A stretch of 64,000 bases of DNA from Laspinema palackyanum D2a (GCA_025370845.1 JAMXFF010000011.1:1-64000); one strand, 5' to 3'; shown: positions 47,393-58,537, counted from the stretch's first letter. Translations and numbers: made by a program. The notes: generated by a model from the letters alone, not told the origin.

Positions 47393-48436
47393 ATGGCTGA
47401 ACGACCCCAATCCCCGGAAGAACTTGCTGCGGTTTTAGAAAATATCACGGACCTGAATTTTAACCTTCCCGACCCGGAAGATGAGGACATTTCAGAGCCT
47501 GATTTTGAGCATCAGGTGGATAATGCCTGGAAAGTTTGCGACCATTTTGACCTGCAAACGGATATTTGGCGCGGACGGATCCTGAGTGCAGTGCGCGATC
47601 GCGAGAAAATTGGCGGAGAAGGACGCGGTAGGGGCTTCCTCAACTGGCTCAAGGACCGGGAAATCAGCAAAAGTCAAGCCTATTCCCTCATTGAACTGGC
47701 AAATAGTGCCGATACCCTCTTAAGCCAAGGGGATTTGGACCCGGATACCATTAATAAATTTAGCAAACGGGCTTTTGTAGAAACGGCTAAATCTGCTCCC
47801 GAGGTGCAGCAGATGGTCACCCAAGCAGCCCGAGATGGCGATCGCATCACCCGTCGGGAAGTGCGCCAACTCTCGGACGAATGGACTGCCATGACATCGG
47901 AATTGCTGCCGGAAGAGGTGAAAGAAAAGGCCACTGCTGGTTCCCTGCCACCCCGTTATCTCGCGCCATTGGTCCGAGAAATGGAGAAACTCCCCCCCAC
48001 CCACCAGGTTTCGATTCGGGAGGAAGCCGCCATCAATCCGGATGTGGATACCGTCAAGCAACTGACTTCCGATGCGCGAAGTTTGTCGAAATATTTAGAT
48101 GCAGCGGCCCAGGTTCAGGCGATCGCCGCCAGTTCCATCGATGTAGAAATGGCCTTAGAAGAAGCACTCCGCATGGGTTGTCTGAACACAGCGGCAGATT
48201 TGGTCAAACAAGCCTCGCAAATTGAACAAACCGTTGCCAAACTTTATACCACCTGGCGGCGTTTGGGCAGTCTGACCGATCGCCTCTATGTTGATACCGG
48301 TGCAAGTACGCCCCATTTGCGAATGCTGTTGACCTGTTTGGACCGATTAGCCGGTCAAGTGATTGAAGTGCCCCTGGGAGATGAAGGCGATCGCACGATT
48401 CGCTTGCAAATCCTCAGCGATTCTCAGCCCGAGTAG
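47393..48436 (+). CDS. Conserved protein of unknown function, ParB-like flavour
   Basis: 347 aa from ATG 47393 (a TTG at 47381 would add four residues). An acidic start (EELAAVLENITDLNFNLPDPEDEDISEPDF) precedes WRGRILSAVRDREKIGGEGRGRGFLNWLKDREISKSQAYSLIELANSADTL, which has the look of an HTH in plasmid-partition/replication regulators. Helical middle and end (YLDAAAQVQAIAASSIDVEMALEEALRMGCLNTAADLVKQASQIEQ...LRMLLTCLDRLAGQVIEVPLGDEGDR). I recognise no named family. It is single, with a non-coding 800-bp gap behind. Confidence 0.65.
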   Translation: MAERPQSPEELAAVLENITDLNFNLPDPEDEDISEPDFEHQVDNAWKVCDHFDLQTDIWRGRILSAVRDREKIGGEGRGRGFLNWLKDREISKSQAYSLIELANSADTLLSQGDLDPDTINKFSKRAFVETAKSAPEVQQMVTQAARDGDRITRREVRQLSDEWTAMTSELLPEEVKEKATAGSLPPRYLAPLVREMEKLPPTHQVSIREEAAINPDVDTVKQLTSDARSLSKYLDAAAQVQAIAASSIDVEMALEEALRMGCLNTAADLVKQASQIEQTVAKLYTTWRRLGSLTDRLYVDTGASTPHLRMLLTCLDRLAGQVIEVPLGDEGDRTIRLQILSDSQPE

Positions 48437-49251
48437 TGTAACCACCTCTGTATTCTTTTCCACTGTTCCATAAACTTGCTCTCTCGAAAGGGCCTTTGAT
48501 CCATCGCCTCGACTTTGAGGATTTTCCTGCGTAAAAATGCTGAACTGTTCGAGGCGGGTTTTGGCGTTGAATTGACAGGGATTAAAGACCCCATTCACCC
48601 CACCTCCTCCGGCCCTTGGGCTGAGGAGGTTTTAGCCGGTTAATTCTTGCTACAGCGCAGTTTATAAAATCTAACCCCCGAGAAAAGCCCCCTTGTTTTA
48701 CAACCCAGTATTTTGGAACGGAATTAGGGTTTTGCTTACCGTTCAACGGAATTTTCATGGCCGGATTTACGGAATTTTTATCAGAAAAATTCCGTAAATT
48801 TAAGGAAATCTATTTCGAGCTTAGACGATTAGTTCAATCCTGAATGGGATTAGGTTATTTTTCCTTCTAGTTGGTGATGAAATCAATCTCACCGGCCAAG
48901 AGAGAAGTTAATCAAACTCGCACCTTCAGGCCGTGACCTGCTGCATAAGCCGAAATTTTACCGTAAAAATAGAGGGGTTACCCTGGGGAAGCGGGAGGGT
49001 AACCCAGGGGTTCAACTGGAAAAATCAGTGAGTCTACCAACCCTCAAGTTTAAAACTAGAATCCTCTCAAACTGAGTCAACTCAAACCCTTGCTGCAACC
49101 CGAGGTGTGATATAGTTTTAAAATAAAGCTCTCTGGGTAAATATCCAGAGAAAGTCGCCAAGGTGACGTGACAACTGATACCTCGAAAAACCGCCTCGAT
49201 ATCTCCTGGTGTGATCTCCCACTGTTCTCGTTGAATATCACCCTCAATGCC
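48437..49251. other. 815-bp intergenic region
   Basis: No gene recognised. It contains the 15-bp hairpin listed separately. The frame of the following kinase is open back to a GTG at 49168 but the ATG at 49252 is preferred. Confidence 0.5.
48765..48799. terminator. 15-bp perfect A/T-flanked hairpin
   Basis: ATTTACGGAATTTTT (48765-48779) and AAAAATTCCGTAAAT (48785-48799) with loop ATCAG. T and A runs inside the stem allow termination in either direction. It is far (330 bp) from the upstream stop codon. Confidence 0.5.
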
Positions 49252-52200
49252 ATGCATCCTAGTGACTCTTCAAGCTCTCTCCCGGAGCTCAAAAAACAAC
49301 ACGAACGCCAGCGCCTCTTGACCCAAGTGGGTTTACGAATCCGGGAATCTCTCGATGTCGATCAAATCCTGAATGCCACGGTGGTAGAAGTCAGGGAGTT
49401 ATTAAAATGCGATCGCGTTTGGGTGTATCGATTCAACCCCACAAGGCAGGGCCAAATTATTGCCGAATCCGTGGATCCCCAGCAGATGTCCATCGTGGGC
49501 GCTCAGATTTTTAGTGACTCTCCCCAGAGCCTAGGGGAGCGCTATAAATGTACTCAAGCCCTTGCTGATGTTGAGAGCATTTCATTATCCCCAGAGTGCC
49601 GAGAACTCTTCAACCGCTTCGAGATTAGAGCACATCTGGCGATTCCGATTGTGAGGTATCGCGAGGATGCGCCCTCACCGAACCCACTCTGGGGATGGCT
49701 GGTTGCGAATCAATGTGAACAACCGAGGGAATGGCATGAGCTAGAAATCGATTTTTTGGAACAACTGGCGGTGCAAATTGCGATCGCCATCCAACAAGCC
49801 GAACTTTACGAACAAGTTCAAACCGAACTCCTCCAACGCCAACGAATGGACAAGGTACTCCAGTCCTCGGAGGCCCAATATCGGCGTTTATTTGAGAGCC
49901 ACCCCCATCCGATGTGGGTTTATGACGTACAAACCCTCTCCTTTCTAGCGGTCAATCAGGCGGCAATTTCCCTGTACGGCTATTCTCGGGAAGAGTTTCT
50001 GGGGATGACCCTAGCAGATTTGCGAGCACCGGACTCCCAGGAAGAGGCCAGCCAGACCGTCTCTCGGGTGCGAGATCAACTTTATAGCAATACCGGAGTG
50101 GTTAAGCAACGCCAGAAAGATGGCACCATCATTGATGTCGAACTCAGTTCTAATGCCCTAACCTGGTTGGGAAAACCCGCCCGATTAGTCTTAGGACAAG
50201 ATGTCACCCAACGCTTGCGCTCAGAAATTGCCCTGCGCGAGAGTGAGCATCGTTACGCGAATTTAGCTGCCGTCTCCCCTGTGGGCATTTTTCGCGCTGA
50301 CCTAGCAGGAAACTGTACCTGTGTCAACCAACGCGCTTTAGAGTTGATAGGAATTTCCCGAGAGGCAGCGATGGGGGATGGGTGGGCCCGTGGGTTACAC
50401 CCGGAGGATCGAGGGATTCTCGCGGTATGGGAGCGATCGGTTAGGGAAAATTCCCCCTTTGCCTGCGAGTATCGTTTTGTCAAACCCAATGGAGAAGTCT
50501 CTTGGGTATTTGGTCAAGCGGTCCCGGAAAGAAACCCCGAGGGAGAAATTATCTCTTATGTCGGTACCCTGACGGATATTAGCGATCGCGTTCGCGCCGA
50601 AAATGCTCTGCAACAACTCAATCAAGAGCTAGAACTCAGGGTTCAAGAACGAACCCGGGAATTAGCCAATACCGTCGATCGCCTCCATCAAGAAATTGCT
50701 GAACGAGAACGAGCAGAACGAGAACAACAGCGCCAAGCGGAACGATTGCAATATTTACTCGCCCGCAGCTCGACGGTCATTTATAGCTGTGATGTGAATT
50801 GTCAGACCACCTTTGTCAGTGATAATTCTCAAACCCTCCTGGGATATGAACCTCGACAGTATATAGAAGATGCCAATTTCTGGAGCGATCGGGTTCATCC
50901 CGAGGACCTACAACGGATACTGGCTGAAAAAACCAGTTTATTTGAAACCCACTCCCACATCTGCGAGTATCGCTTTCGCCATGCCGATGGCAGCTATCGG
51001 TGGTTGCGGGATCAAGCCAGCTTGATTCAAGACCCTAGGGGAGAGATTCTGGAAATTGTCGGTTCGACTCTGGACATTACCGATCGCAAGCAAGCCGAAT
51101 TGGCTTTGAGTCAAAGCGAAGAACAATTTCGGCAACTAGCAGAAACCATCCATGAAACTTTCTTTCTATTCTCCGCCGATCTTCAGTCCCTGATTTACAT
51201 TAGTCCTTGTTATCAGACCATTTGGGGCCGCTCCTGCCAAAGCCTTTACGACCAACCCCAATCCTGGTTTGACTCCATTCATCCCGAGGACCGCAATCGA
51301 ATCGTTGCTCTTTTTGCCCAGTTGGGCGAAAATCAGGGAGAAATCGATGAGGAATATCGAATCCTGCATCCCGATGGAACCGTGCGCTGGATTGCCGTAG
51401 AGACGGCTTTTGTTCGAGATCCAGCCGGAGCCCCTTATCGCCTCGCCGGAATCGCCGAAGATATCACGAAACGCAAGCAGGCAGAAGCCGCATTAAGCCA
51501 AAGTGAAGCACTCTTCCAAAAAATGGCTGCCAACGTTCCGGGGATGATTTATCAATATTGCCTTCATCCCGATCAGCGGGATGAATTTATTTATGTGAGT
51601 TCCGCCTGCCAAGAAATCTTTGAAGTCGAGTCGGAGCAAGTGCTGCAAAACCCAGGCTGCCTATGGAGTTTAATTCATCCCGAGGACCAGTTGCAGCTAC
51701 GCGACACCATTCAGGTTTCTCAAGAATCCCTAGAGCAATTGTATTACTGCGCGCGGATGGTGACCCCCTCGGGGCGTCTCAAATGGATTGAAGCGATTTC
51801 TCGACCGGAAGCGCAAGCTGATGGCCGGGTGATTTGGAATGGGGTCTTGATGGATATTAGCGATCGCAAGGCCGCTGAAGCCCAATTGCAGAAAGTGACG
51901 CAACTGCAACAGGCCATTCTCGATGGGGCCAGCTCGATGATTATTTCGACAGATGCCGATGGGTTCGTTCAGATCTTTAATAGAAGCGCCCAGAGACTCC
52001 TCGGGTACAGTCCAGAAGAGGCGATCGGCAAGCTCACCCCCCAGAGCTTTATCGAACCGCAACAAAGGCCCGACTGTTTGGAAATGCTGGCCTCCCTCAC
52101 CGAGGGAGCCTCCAACGCCCAGGAATGGACCTACCTTCGTAAAGATGGCTCTAGCTTTCCGGTAGAGATCTCCCTAACGCGGTTGCGCGATGCCAAGGGT

Positions 52201-54948
52201 AACACCATAGGAGCCGTGGGGATTGCCAACGATATCAGCGATCGCAAGCAAATCGAGGCGCAACGGCAACAATTAGCCTCCGTGGTCAAAAATAGTTCTG
52301 ACTTGATCGGCATTTTCAGCCTCGATGGGGAAGGGATCTATCTCAACCCGGCAGGTCAAAAGCTGGTTGGATTAGACGGAATCGAAGCAGTCCAAAACAC
52401 AAATATTTTAGACTACTTTCCTCCGGAAGACCGCACCACCATCCAAACGCAAATTCTTCCGAGCATCCTCCAACGCGGACATTGGGAAGGAGAAGTTCAT
52501 TTCAGGCATTTCCAAACAGGCCAACCAATTCCCGTGCTGTGGAACATCTTTGTACTCAAAGACCGGGCAACCGCTCAACCCCTTAATTTGGCAACTGTCA
52601 CTCGGGACATTACGGAACGCAAGCGAGCACAGCGGGTTTTACAAGTGACAAAAAATCGCTTGGAGTATCTGCTTTCCTCTAGTCCGACGGTGATTTACAG
52701 CCGAAAAGTTACGGGAAGTTATCCGATGACTTTTATCAGCGAAAACATCAGCGCGATCGCCGGATATTGGGCCGGGGATTTTCTCTCTAATCCTGATTTG
52801 TGGGTCGATTTAATTCATCCTGAAGATCGCCAAGGGGCGATCTCCGGACTCATTGAAGTCGGCGAGCTCGGTTATGTCTGCCGGGAATATCGCCTGCGCC
52901 ATATCTCCGGAATGTACTTGTGGATTCGAGATGATATGAAACTGATGCGGGATGAGAATAATCTTCCCGTGGAAATTGTCGGCTCCTGGAGCGATATTAG
53001 TGAGCGCAAACTAGCCGAACAGGCACTGCACCAAAGTCAAGATCGGTATAGTTCTTTGGTAGCAAATATCCCCGGTGCAGTTTATCGTAAACTCTGTTTG
53101 TTAGATCGCTGGACGATTGAGTTGATTGGGGAGGAAATTCAAGCCATTTCCGGCTACCCCGCTGCGGATTTTATCTTCAATAGTGGCCGCAGTTATGCCA
53201 GCATTATCCATCATGAGGATCTCCCTCGCGTGGAAAATCTTCTCGCCCGGGTATCCACCGCCGATACAGCCTTTGAAATAGAATACCGGATTGTGCACTG
53301 TGATGGCAATCCGCGATGGATTTGTGAACGAGGGAAAGTGATTTTCAGCAAAAATGGTGCCCCCTTGTGGGTTGATGGTGTGCTGTTTGACATCACCGCC
53401 CGCAAACAAGTAGAGGCAAAACTGGCCAGACGGGACCTCTATTCTAATGCGTTAGTCGCAGCGCAACGACAACTCTTAACCGATCCGGTGGACCCTGACT
53501 CCTACCAGAAAATTCTCAATATCCTCGGACCCCTTGCCGAAGCCAGCCGGATTTACATTTTTGAAAACCACCGGAATGCTCAATCCCAACTGTTCATGAG
53601 CCAAAAAGCCGAGTGGTGCGCGGACCATATTACCCCAGAAATCAATAACCCCCGCTTGCAAAATCTCCCCTACGATGAATTTTTTCCGCGCTGGGTGGAA
53701 AGTTTATCCCAGGGAAAGATTATTCAGGGGGTTGTTGCCGATTTTCCCGAGTCGGAGCGGGAAATTTTAGAGCCGCAGCAGATCCAGGCTATTTTAATTT
53801 TACCCTTGATCGTCAAGGGGGAATTTTTCGGATTTATTGGGTTTGATAATTGTCAATCCTCTCGGGAATGGGATACTTTAGAAGTTGATTTATTAAATTC
53901 CATCGCTGGGGCGATTTCGGTGGCGAAAGAGCGGCAGTTGATTCAGGAGGCCTTAGAAAGACAACTGGCGGCAGTTGAAGCCGCCACCGATGCGATCGCG
54001 ATCGTTAATGAGCATCATGAGTTTATTTATGTGAATTCCGCTCACGTTAAGTTATTCGAGTACGAAAGCCCCCATCTCCTCCTCGGTAAAACTTGGCATG
54101 AGTTGTACAATCCCGATGAAATTGAACGCCTGAATCAAGAGGTCTTTTCCCAACTCACTACCCTAGGAAACTGGCAAGGGGAAGCAACCGCTACAACATT
54201 TCATGGCCGGACTTTTGCTCAAGAAATCTCCTTTACTCCCATTGCTGGCATCGGGACCATCTGCGTCGGTCGCGATATTTCTGAACGCAAACAAGCCTCG
54301 GACGAAATTAAAGCCTCTCTCAAGGAAAAAGAGGTACTGCTCAAAGAAATTCACCATCGGGTTAAAAATAATCTGCAAATTATTCAGAGTCTGTTGCGAT
54401 TACAATCTAATTACACCAAAGATGCCCATGCCCTTCAGATGTTCCGAGATAGCCAGAATCGGATCCGCTCGATGGCTTTGATTCACGATTTATTGTATCG
54501 GTCTCCTCAGTTATCTCGGATTGATTTTTCTGAGTATATCCAGAATTTTACCCGAATCTTATTACGCGCTTATGACGTAGGAACTCGCTCCATTGCCATA
54601 GAAGTGAACGCGAAACCCATTGAACTGGGAATTGATACAGCCCTCCCTTGCGGTTTAATTCTGAATGAAATTATTAGTAACTCCTTGAAATATGCTTTTC
54701 CGGAAGGACAGGGTGGTAAAATTTTTGTAGATTTTTCAGTAGATGAAAATGCCAATTTCAACCTAACTGTTGGCGATGATGGGATTGGGCTTCCCCCCAA
54801 TTTTGATTTTAGAAATACTCCCTCTTTGGGGCTGCAATTAATTTGCGATTGTACGAAACAACTAGATGGTACGATTGAACGAACTCCCACGCCAGGTACT
54901 CAGTTTTCAATCCGATTTAAAGAACTTGATTATAAAAAGAGGATTTAA
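49252..54948 (+). CDS. Giant sensor histidine kinase, GAF-PAS(x9)-GAF-PAS-HisKA_2
   Basis: 1898 aa from ATG 49252. An N-terminal GAF (~20-190, RIRESLDVDQILNATVVEVRELLKCDRVWVYRF) is followed by nine PAS/PAC units, each ending DI(T/S)(D/E/K)RK or a variant, a second GAF (~1395-1560, YSNALVAAQRQLL...ASRIYIFEN), a tenth PAS, and a HisKA_2/HWE-type kinase with HHRVKNNLQIIQSLLRLQ (H1701/H1702), NEIISNSLKYAFPEG, GDDGIGLPPNF and SLGLQLI. There is no membrane segment. The first GAF resembles phytochrome-like GAFs in cyanobacterial kinases, but its bilin Cys is not evident to me. HisKA_2 kinases pass phosphate to a separate receiver; the next gene supplies one. Confidence 0.93.
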   Translation: MHPSDSSSSLPELKKQHERQRLLTQVGLRIRESLDVDQILNATVVEVRELLKCDRVWVYRFNPTRQGQIIAESVDPQQMSIVGAQIFSDSPQSLGERYKCTQALADVESISLSPECRELFNRFEIRAHLAIPIVRYREDAPSPNPLWGWLVANQCEQPREWHELEIDFLEQLAVQIAIAIQQAELYEQVQTELLQRQRMDKVLQSSEAQYRRLFESHPHPMWVYDVQTLSFLAVNQAAISLYGYSREEFLGMTLADLRAPDSQEEASQTVSRVRDQLYSNTGVVKQRQKDGTIIDVELSSNALTWLGKPARLVLGQDVTQRLRSEIALRESEHRYANLAAVSPVGIFRADLAGNCTCVNQRALELIGISREAAMGDGWARGLHPEDRGILAVWERSVRENSPFACEYRFVKPNGEVSWVFGQAVPERNPEGEIISYVGTLTDISDRVRAENALQQLNQELELRVQERTRELANTVDRLHQEIAERERAEREQQRQAERLQYLLARSSTVIYSCDVNCQTTFVSDNSQTLLGYEPRQYIEDANFWSDRVHPEDLQRILAEKTSLFETHSHICEYRFRHADGSYRWLRDQASLIQDPRGEILEIVGSTLDITDRKQAELALSQSEEQFRQLAETIHETFFLFSADLQSLIYISPCYQTIWGRSCQSLYDQPQSWFDSIHPEDRNRIVALFAQLGENQGEIDEEYRILHPDGTVRWIAVETAFVRDPAGAPYRLAGIAEDITKRKQAEAALSQSEALFQKMAANVPGMIYQYCLHPDQRDEFIYVSSACQEIFEVESEQVLQNPGCLWSLIHPEDQLQLRDTIQVSQESLEQLYYCARMVTPSGRLKWIEAISRPEAQADGRVIWNGVLMDISDRKAAEAQLQKVTQLQQAILDGASSMIISTDADGFVQIFNRSAQRLLGYSPEEAIGKLTPQSFIEPQQRPDCLEMLASLTEGASNAQEWTYLRKDGSSFPVEISLTRLRDAKGNTIGAVGIANDISDRKQIEAQRQQLASVVKNSSDLIGIFSLDGEGIYLNPAGQKLVGLDGIEAVQNTNILDYFPPEDRTTIQTQILPSILQRGHWEGEVHFRHFQTGQPIPVLWNIFVLKDRATAQPLNLATVTRDITERKRAQRVLQVTKNRLEYLLSSSPTVIYSRKVTGSYPMTFISENISAIAGYWAGDFLSNPDLWVDLIHPEDRQGAISGLIEVGELGYVCREYRLRHISGMYLWIRDDMKLMRDENNLPVEIVGSWSDISERKLAEQALHQSQDRYSSLVANIPGAVYRKLCLLDRWTIELIGEEIQAISGYPAADFIFNSGRSYASIIHHEDLPRVENLLARVSTADTAFEIEYRIVHCDGNPRWICERGKVIFSKNGAPLWVDGVLFDITARKQVEAKLARRDLYSNALVAAQRQLLTDPVDPDSYQKILNILGPLAEASRIYIFENHRNAQSQLFMSQKAEWCADHITPEINNPRLQNLPYDEFFPRWVESLSQGKIIQGVVADFPESEREILEPQQIQAILILPLIVKGEFFGFIGFDNCQSSREWDTLEVDLLNSIAGAISVAKERQLIQEALERQLAAVEAATDAIAIVNEHHEFIYVNSAHVKLFEYESPHLLLGKTWHELYNPDEIERLNQEVFSQLTTLGNWQGEATATTFHGRTFAQEISFTPIAGIGTICVGRDISERKQASDEIKASLKEKEVLLKEIHHRVKNNLQIIQSLLRLQSNYTKDAHALQMFRDSQNRIRSMALIHDLLYRSPQLSRIDFSEYIQNFTRILLRAYDVGTRSIAIEVNAKPIELGIDTALPCGLILNEIISNSLKYAFPEGQGGKIFVDFSVDENANFNLTVGDDGIGLPPNFDFRNTPSLGLQLICDCTKQLDGTIERTPTPGTQFSIRFKELDYKKRI

Positions 54949-54952
54949 ACAA

Positions 54953-56071
54953 ATGGAACCTATTAAAATTTTAGTGGTGGAGGATGAACCCATTACAGCC
55001 CGAGATTTGCACCAGTCCTTAAATGCTCTCGGTTATCTGGTATCTGCCATCGTCGATCGCGCCGAAGATGCCCTGGAAGAACTGTCTAAGCTTCAGCCTG
55101 ATTTGGTGCTGATGGATATTATTTTAAAGGGAAAAATAGATGGAATCAATTTGGCGAATCTCATTCGTCAACTCTACAATATCCCGGTGATTTTTTTGAC
55201 CGCCTACTCCGATGAAGAAACCTTGCAACGGGCGGGAATTACTGAACCTTTTGGATATTTGCTGAAACCCTTTGATGAACGGGAAATCCACAGTTCGATT
55301 CAGATTGCTTTGCGACGGCATCAAGTCGAAGAAAAGATGCGGGAAAATTTGGAAATCTCTGATGCTCTGCGCCAAGAAGCCGAACGATTAGCGGAGGTCA
55401 AAAGTCGTTATATTTCAATGACTTCCCATGAATTTCGCACCCCGATGACCACGATTCAAGGGTCTACCGAGTTATTGCAATATTACAGTCAGCAATGGTC
55501 CGAGGAGAAAAAACTTATCCATTATCAGCGGATTAAAGAGGCGGTTAAACGGATGACGACTTTATTAGATGAAGTCCTGATGATCGGGAAAGCAGAATCG
55601 GGTAAACTTCCGTTTAATCCCCAACCTTTGAATCTGGTGATTTTCTGTCAGAATCTGGCGGAAGAACAGGAACTCGGGAATACGACTCACCATCGGATTC
55701 ATACCACCCTGCGGGGATATTTTCCCGAGGGTCAGCGATTTGACGAAAACCTGTTACGCCACATTCTGACCAACTTGCTCTCGAATGCGATTAAATATTC
55801 TCCCAATGGAGAGGATGTTGATTTTATCATAACGGGGAAAGATAATCAAGTTATTTTTGAAATTCAAGATCGCGGAATTGGCATTCCGACCCTGGAACTG
55901 GATAAATTATTTGAGTCGTTTGAGCGGGCTACGAATGTGGGGAATATTCCCGGCACCGGGTTGGGATTGGCTATTGTCAAAAAATGTGTAGATGCCCACC
56001 GCGGGACCATTTCTGTGGAGAGTATTCAGGATGTTGGCACAAGGTTTACGGTTAGTCTCGCGTCCCATTAA
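54953..56071 (+). CDS. Response regulator-histidine kinase (REC-HisKA-HATPase)
   Basis: 372 aa from ATG 54953 with AGAGGA upstream, 4 bp after the giant kinase stop, so the two are co-translated. Receiver (~1-118) with ED(10-11) and phospho-acceptor D55 (LVLMDIILKGKIDG), K105 in LLKPFD. Coiled linker, then HisKA with H159 (SMTSHEFRTPMTT), N box LLSNAIKYSP, G1 DRGIGIPTL, G2 [11 protein letters not shown]. The receiver is of the type (MDIxLKGxxDG) that usually pairs with HisKA_2 kinases. A phosphorelay giant kinase -> REC -> H159 -> unknown regulator is the simplest reading. Confidence 0.95.
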   Translation: MEPIKILVVEDEPITARDLHQSLNALGYLVSAIVDRAEDALEELSKLQPDLVLMDIILKGKIDGINLANLIRQLYNIPVIFLTAYSDEETLQRAGITEPFGYLLKPFDEREIHSSIQIALRRHQVEEKMRENLEISDALRQEAERLAEVKSRYISMTSHEFRTPMTTIQGSTELLQYYSQQWSEEKKLIHYQRIKEAVKRMTTLLDEVLMIGKAESGKLPFNPQPLNLVIFCQNLAEEQELGNTTHHRIHTTLRGYFPEGQRFDENLLRHILTNLLSNAIKYSPNGEDVDFIITGKDNQVIFEIQDRGIGIPTLELDKLFESFERATNVGNIPGTGLGLAIVKKCVDAHRGTISVESIQDVGTRFTVSLASH

Positions 56072-56383
56072 ACTGGACCGATGGGGGCTGCGATCGCCTC
56101 AAATTGAATCCGGGCGTAATCCGAGTCGCTCAGTCTCTACAAGGGGCAAGCTCCCAGGCCCCTGATGAGAATGCCCCAAGTTCGGCACCCCTGATGACTT
56201 ACTTGGGGGCCGAGTCTACCGTCCTTGGCGATTCCCTGAAAAAATGGTAAAGTTATATAACGAACGGTAAAGTAAAATAAAAGACATTTAATTGGTGTTA
56301 ACCAGTTGAACCTTGACCTTAAATCACAAATTAGGTCAGTTCTAGGATCGTCGGCAACCCTATTATCAGGAGAAAACAGAGCT
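56072..56383. other. Upstream region of ado
   Basis: 312 bp. Contains AACGGTAAAG repeated twice (TGGTAAAGTTATATAACGAACGGTAAAGTAAAATAA near 56245-56280), likely promoter DNA. Open frame upstream of ATG 56384 is not thought to be coding. Confidence 0.45.
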
Positions 56384-57082
56384 ATGCCCCAGCTTGAGGC
56401 TACCAGCACCACCTTTGACTTCCAAAGCGCCAGTTATAAAGACGCTTACAGCCGAATTAATGCGATCGTTATCGAAGGCGAACAGGAGGCCAATGATAAC
56501 TATCTTAAACTGGCTGAAATGCTGGCGGATTCTAAAGAGGAATTGATTAGCTTGGCAAAAATGGAAATGCGCCACAAGAAAGGGTTCCAAGCCTGTGGGC
56601 GGAATTTAGAGGTAGAACCTGACATGGAGTTTGCCCAGGAATTTTTTTCCGGGTTGCACCAAAATTTCCAAGCGGCAGCAGCTTCGGGCAATGTCGTCAC
56701 CTGTTTGTTGATTCAAGCGTTGATTATCGAAAGCTTTGCGATCGCCGCATACAACATTTATATCCCCGTTGCAGACCCCTTTGCACGGAAAATTACCGAA
56801 GGCGTCGTCAAAGACGAATACAGCCACCTCAATTTTGGGGAAAAATGGCTGCAAGCTCATTTTGAAGACTCTAAAACTGAACTGGAACAAGCTAACCGCC
56901 AGAACCTCCCCATCGTATGGAAGATGCTCAATCAGGTTGAGAAGGATGCTAAGGTCTTGGGAATGGAAAAAGAAGCCCTGGTGGAAGACTTTATGATCGC
57001 TTACGGCGAAGCCCTCAGCACGATTGGGTTTACCACTCGCGATATCATGCGGATGTCTGCTTTCGGACTGATCGGAGCCTAA
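56384..57082 (+). CDS. ado: Aldehyde-deformylating oxygenase (alkane synthase)
   Basis: 232 aa. All six di-iron ligands of the cyanobacterial enzyme are present by spacing: E33 (VIEGEQEA), E61 and H64 (EMRH), E116 (IIESF), E145 and H148 (DEYSH). It turns fatty aldehydes into alkanes (mainly C15/C17) plus formate, using reduced ferredoxin and oxygen. The start at ATG 56384 follows AGGAGA by about 10 nt; an in-frame start at 56306 is rejected. It lies 420 bp before aar on the same strand, the standard gene order. Confidence 0.98.
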   Translation: MPQLEATSTTFDFQSASYKDAYSRINAIVIEGEQEANDNYLKLAEMLADSKEELISLAKMEMRHKKGFQACGRNLEVEPDMEFAQEFFSGLHQNFQAAAASGNVVTCLLIQALIIESFAIAAYNIYIPVADPFARKITEGVVKDEYSHLNFGEKWLQAHFEDSKTELEQANRQNLPIVWKMLNQVEKDAKVLGMEKEALVEDFMIAYGEALSTIGFTTRDIMRMSAFGLIGA

Positions 57083-57501
57083 ATTCAACCCTTCAACCCA
57101 CTGGCGATCGCCCCCGAATCTGTAAGTTTTTGCGGCAATTGTGGGCGATCGCTCTTATTTTGGATAATTTTGCCCTGTATTGATGCCTCATCCAGGTGGG
57201 CGATCGCTTCATCATCTTACCCACCCCTGACAACCATTCCCCCCATCCTCTCCCTTACCTTAAAAAGGATGTCATCCCCCATCCCGTTGGCAAAACCCTA
57301 ACCCTAGTTCCCAGAACCGGCATTTTTTTGACCCCCTGAAATCTTAAGCGCCAGAGATTCTCATCCCATGCCCCCCTCCAGGAATCAGACCGGGCTACCA
57401 GGACTCCCATGCCGTCTTGGTGTACTATTTAAAGATATTCTTAATGAATCTTTTCCTTTAACCCTACTGCGCCTGATTCAAAGGCTACCCTAAAACGCTT
57501 A
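57083..57501. other. ado-aar spacer
   Basis: GGCGATCGCCC (near 57104) and GGGCGATCGC (near 57147) face each other as a HIP1-containing hairpin, possibly an ado terminator. CCCCATCC runs follow. The long spacer allows an aar promoter of its own. Confidence 0.5.
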
Positions 57502-58530
57502 ATGTTTGGTCTCATCGGTCACCTTACCAGTTTGGCTCACGCCCAGTCTGTTGCTAGAGATCTGGGTTACCCGGAATATGCCGATCAAGGGTTGGATTTT
57601 TGGTGTTCCGCCCCACCGCAGATAGTCGATAACATCACTGTTACCAGTGCCACCGGCCAGACTATTGAAGGACGGTATGTGGAATCCTGCTTTCTGCCAG
57701 AGATGCTTGCCTCCCGGCGCATCAAGGCGGCAACGCGGAAAATCCTTAACGCGATGGCTCACGCCCAAAAACATGGCATTAACATCACGGCACTTGGGGG
57801 TTTTTCCTCAATTATCTTTGAAAACTTTAACTTGCAGCAATTTGAGCAAGTTCGCAATATCAAGCTAGAGTTTGAACGCTTTACCACCGGAAACACCCAT
57901 ACGGCCTATATTATCTGTCAGCAGGTAGAACAAGCCTCAAAACAGCTTGGCATCAACTTGTCGAAAGCAACCGTGGCAGTTTGTGGAGCCACCGGGGATA
58001 TCGGGAGTGCCGTCTGTCGCTGGTTGAACAGTCGAACGGATGTTGCAGAACTCCTGCTCATCGCCCGCGATCGCGAACGCTTGCGGCTCTTGCAAGAAGA
58101 TTTAGGACGCGGCAAAATTATGGCTTTGGAAGAAGCTCTCCCCCAAGCCGATATTGTCGTCTGGGTAGCCAGTATGCCCAAAGGCGTCCAAGTTGATGCC
58201 AATTCCTTAAAGCATCCTTGTTTGCTCATTGATGGCGGCTATCCCAAAAACCTAGAGACTCAGTTCCAACACCCGGAGGTTTCTGTCCTCAAAGGCGGGA
58301 TTGTCGAACATACCCTAGACATCGATTGGCGAATTATGCAAATCGTCAGTATGGATGTCCCTGCACGTCAGCTTTTTGCTTGCTTTGCCGAGTCAATGCT
58401 TCTGGAATTTGAAAAAATCTATACGAATTTCTCCTGGGGACGTAATCAAATTTCGGTGCAAAAGATGGCAATGATCGGCGAATGGTCGATTAAGCACGGC
58501 TTTCAACCCCTGCTGCTTGAGCCTCGTTAG
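57502..58530 (+). CDS. aar: Long-chain acyl-[ACP] reductase
   Basis: 342 aa. N-terminal part [35 protein letters not shown]; Rossmann site [29 protein letters not shown]; catalytic Cys at exactly residue 294 (LFACFAESM), the position known for the Synechococcus enzyme. It reduces acyl-ACP to fatty aldehyde with NADPH through a thioester. With ado upstream and accA downstream it forms the conserved alkane cluster. Confidence 0.98.
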   Translation: MFGLIGHLTSLAHAQSVARDLGYPEYADQGLDFWCSAPPQIVDNITVTSATGQTIEGRYVESCFLPEMLASRRIKAATRKILNAMAHAQKHGINITALGGFSSIIFENFNLQQFEQVRNIKLEFERFTTGNTHTAYIICQQVEQASKQLGINLSKATVAVCGATGDIGSAVCRWLNSRTDVAELLLIARDRERLRLLQEDLGRGKIMALEEALPQADIVVWVASMPKGVQVDANSLKHPCLLIDGGYPKNLETQFQHPEVSVLKGGIVEHTLDIDWRIMQIVSMDVPARQLFACFAESMLLEFEKIYTNFSWGRNQISVQKMAMIGEWSIKHGFQPLLLEPR

Positions 58531-58537
58531 TCTCTAG

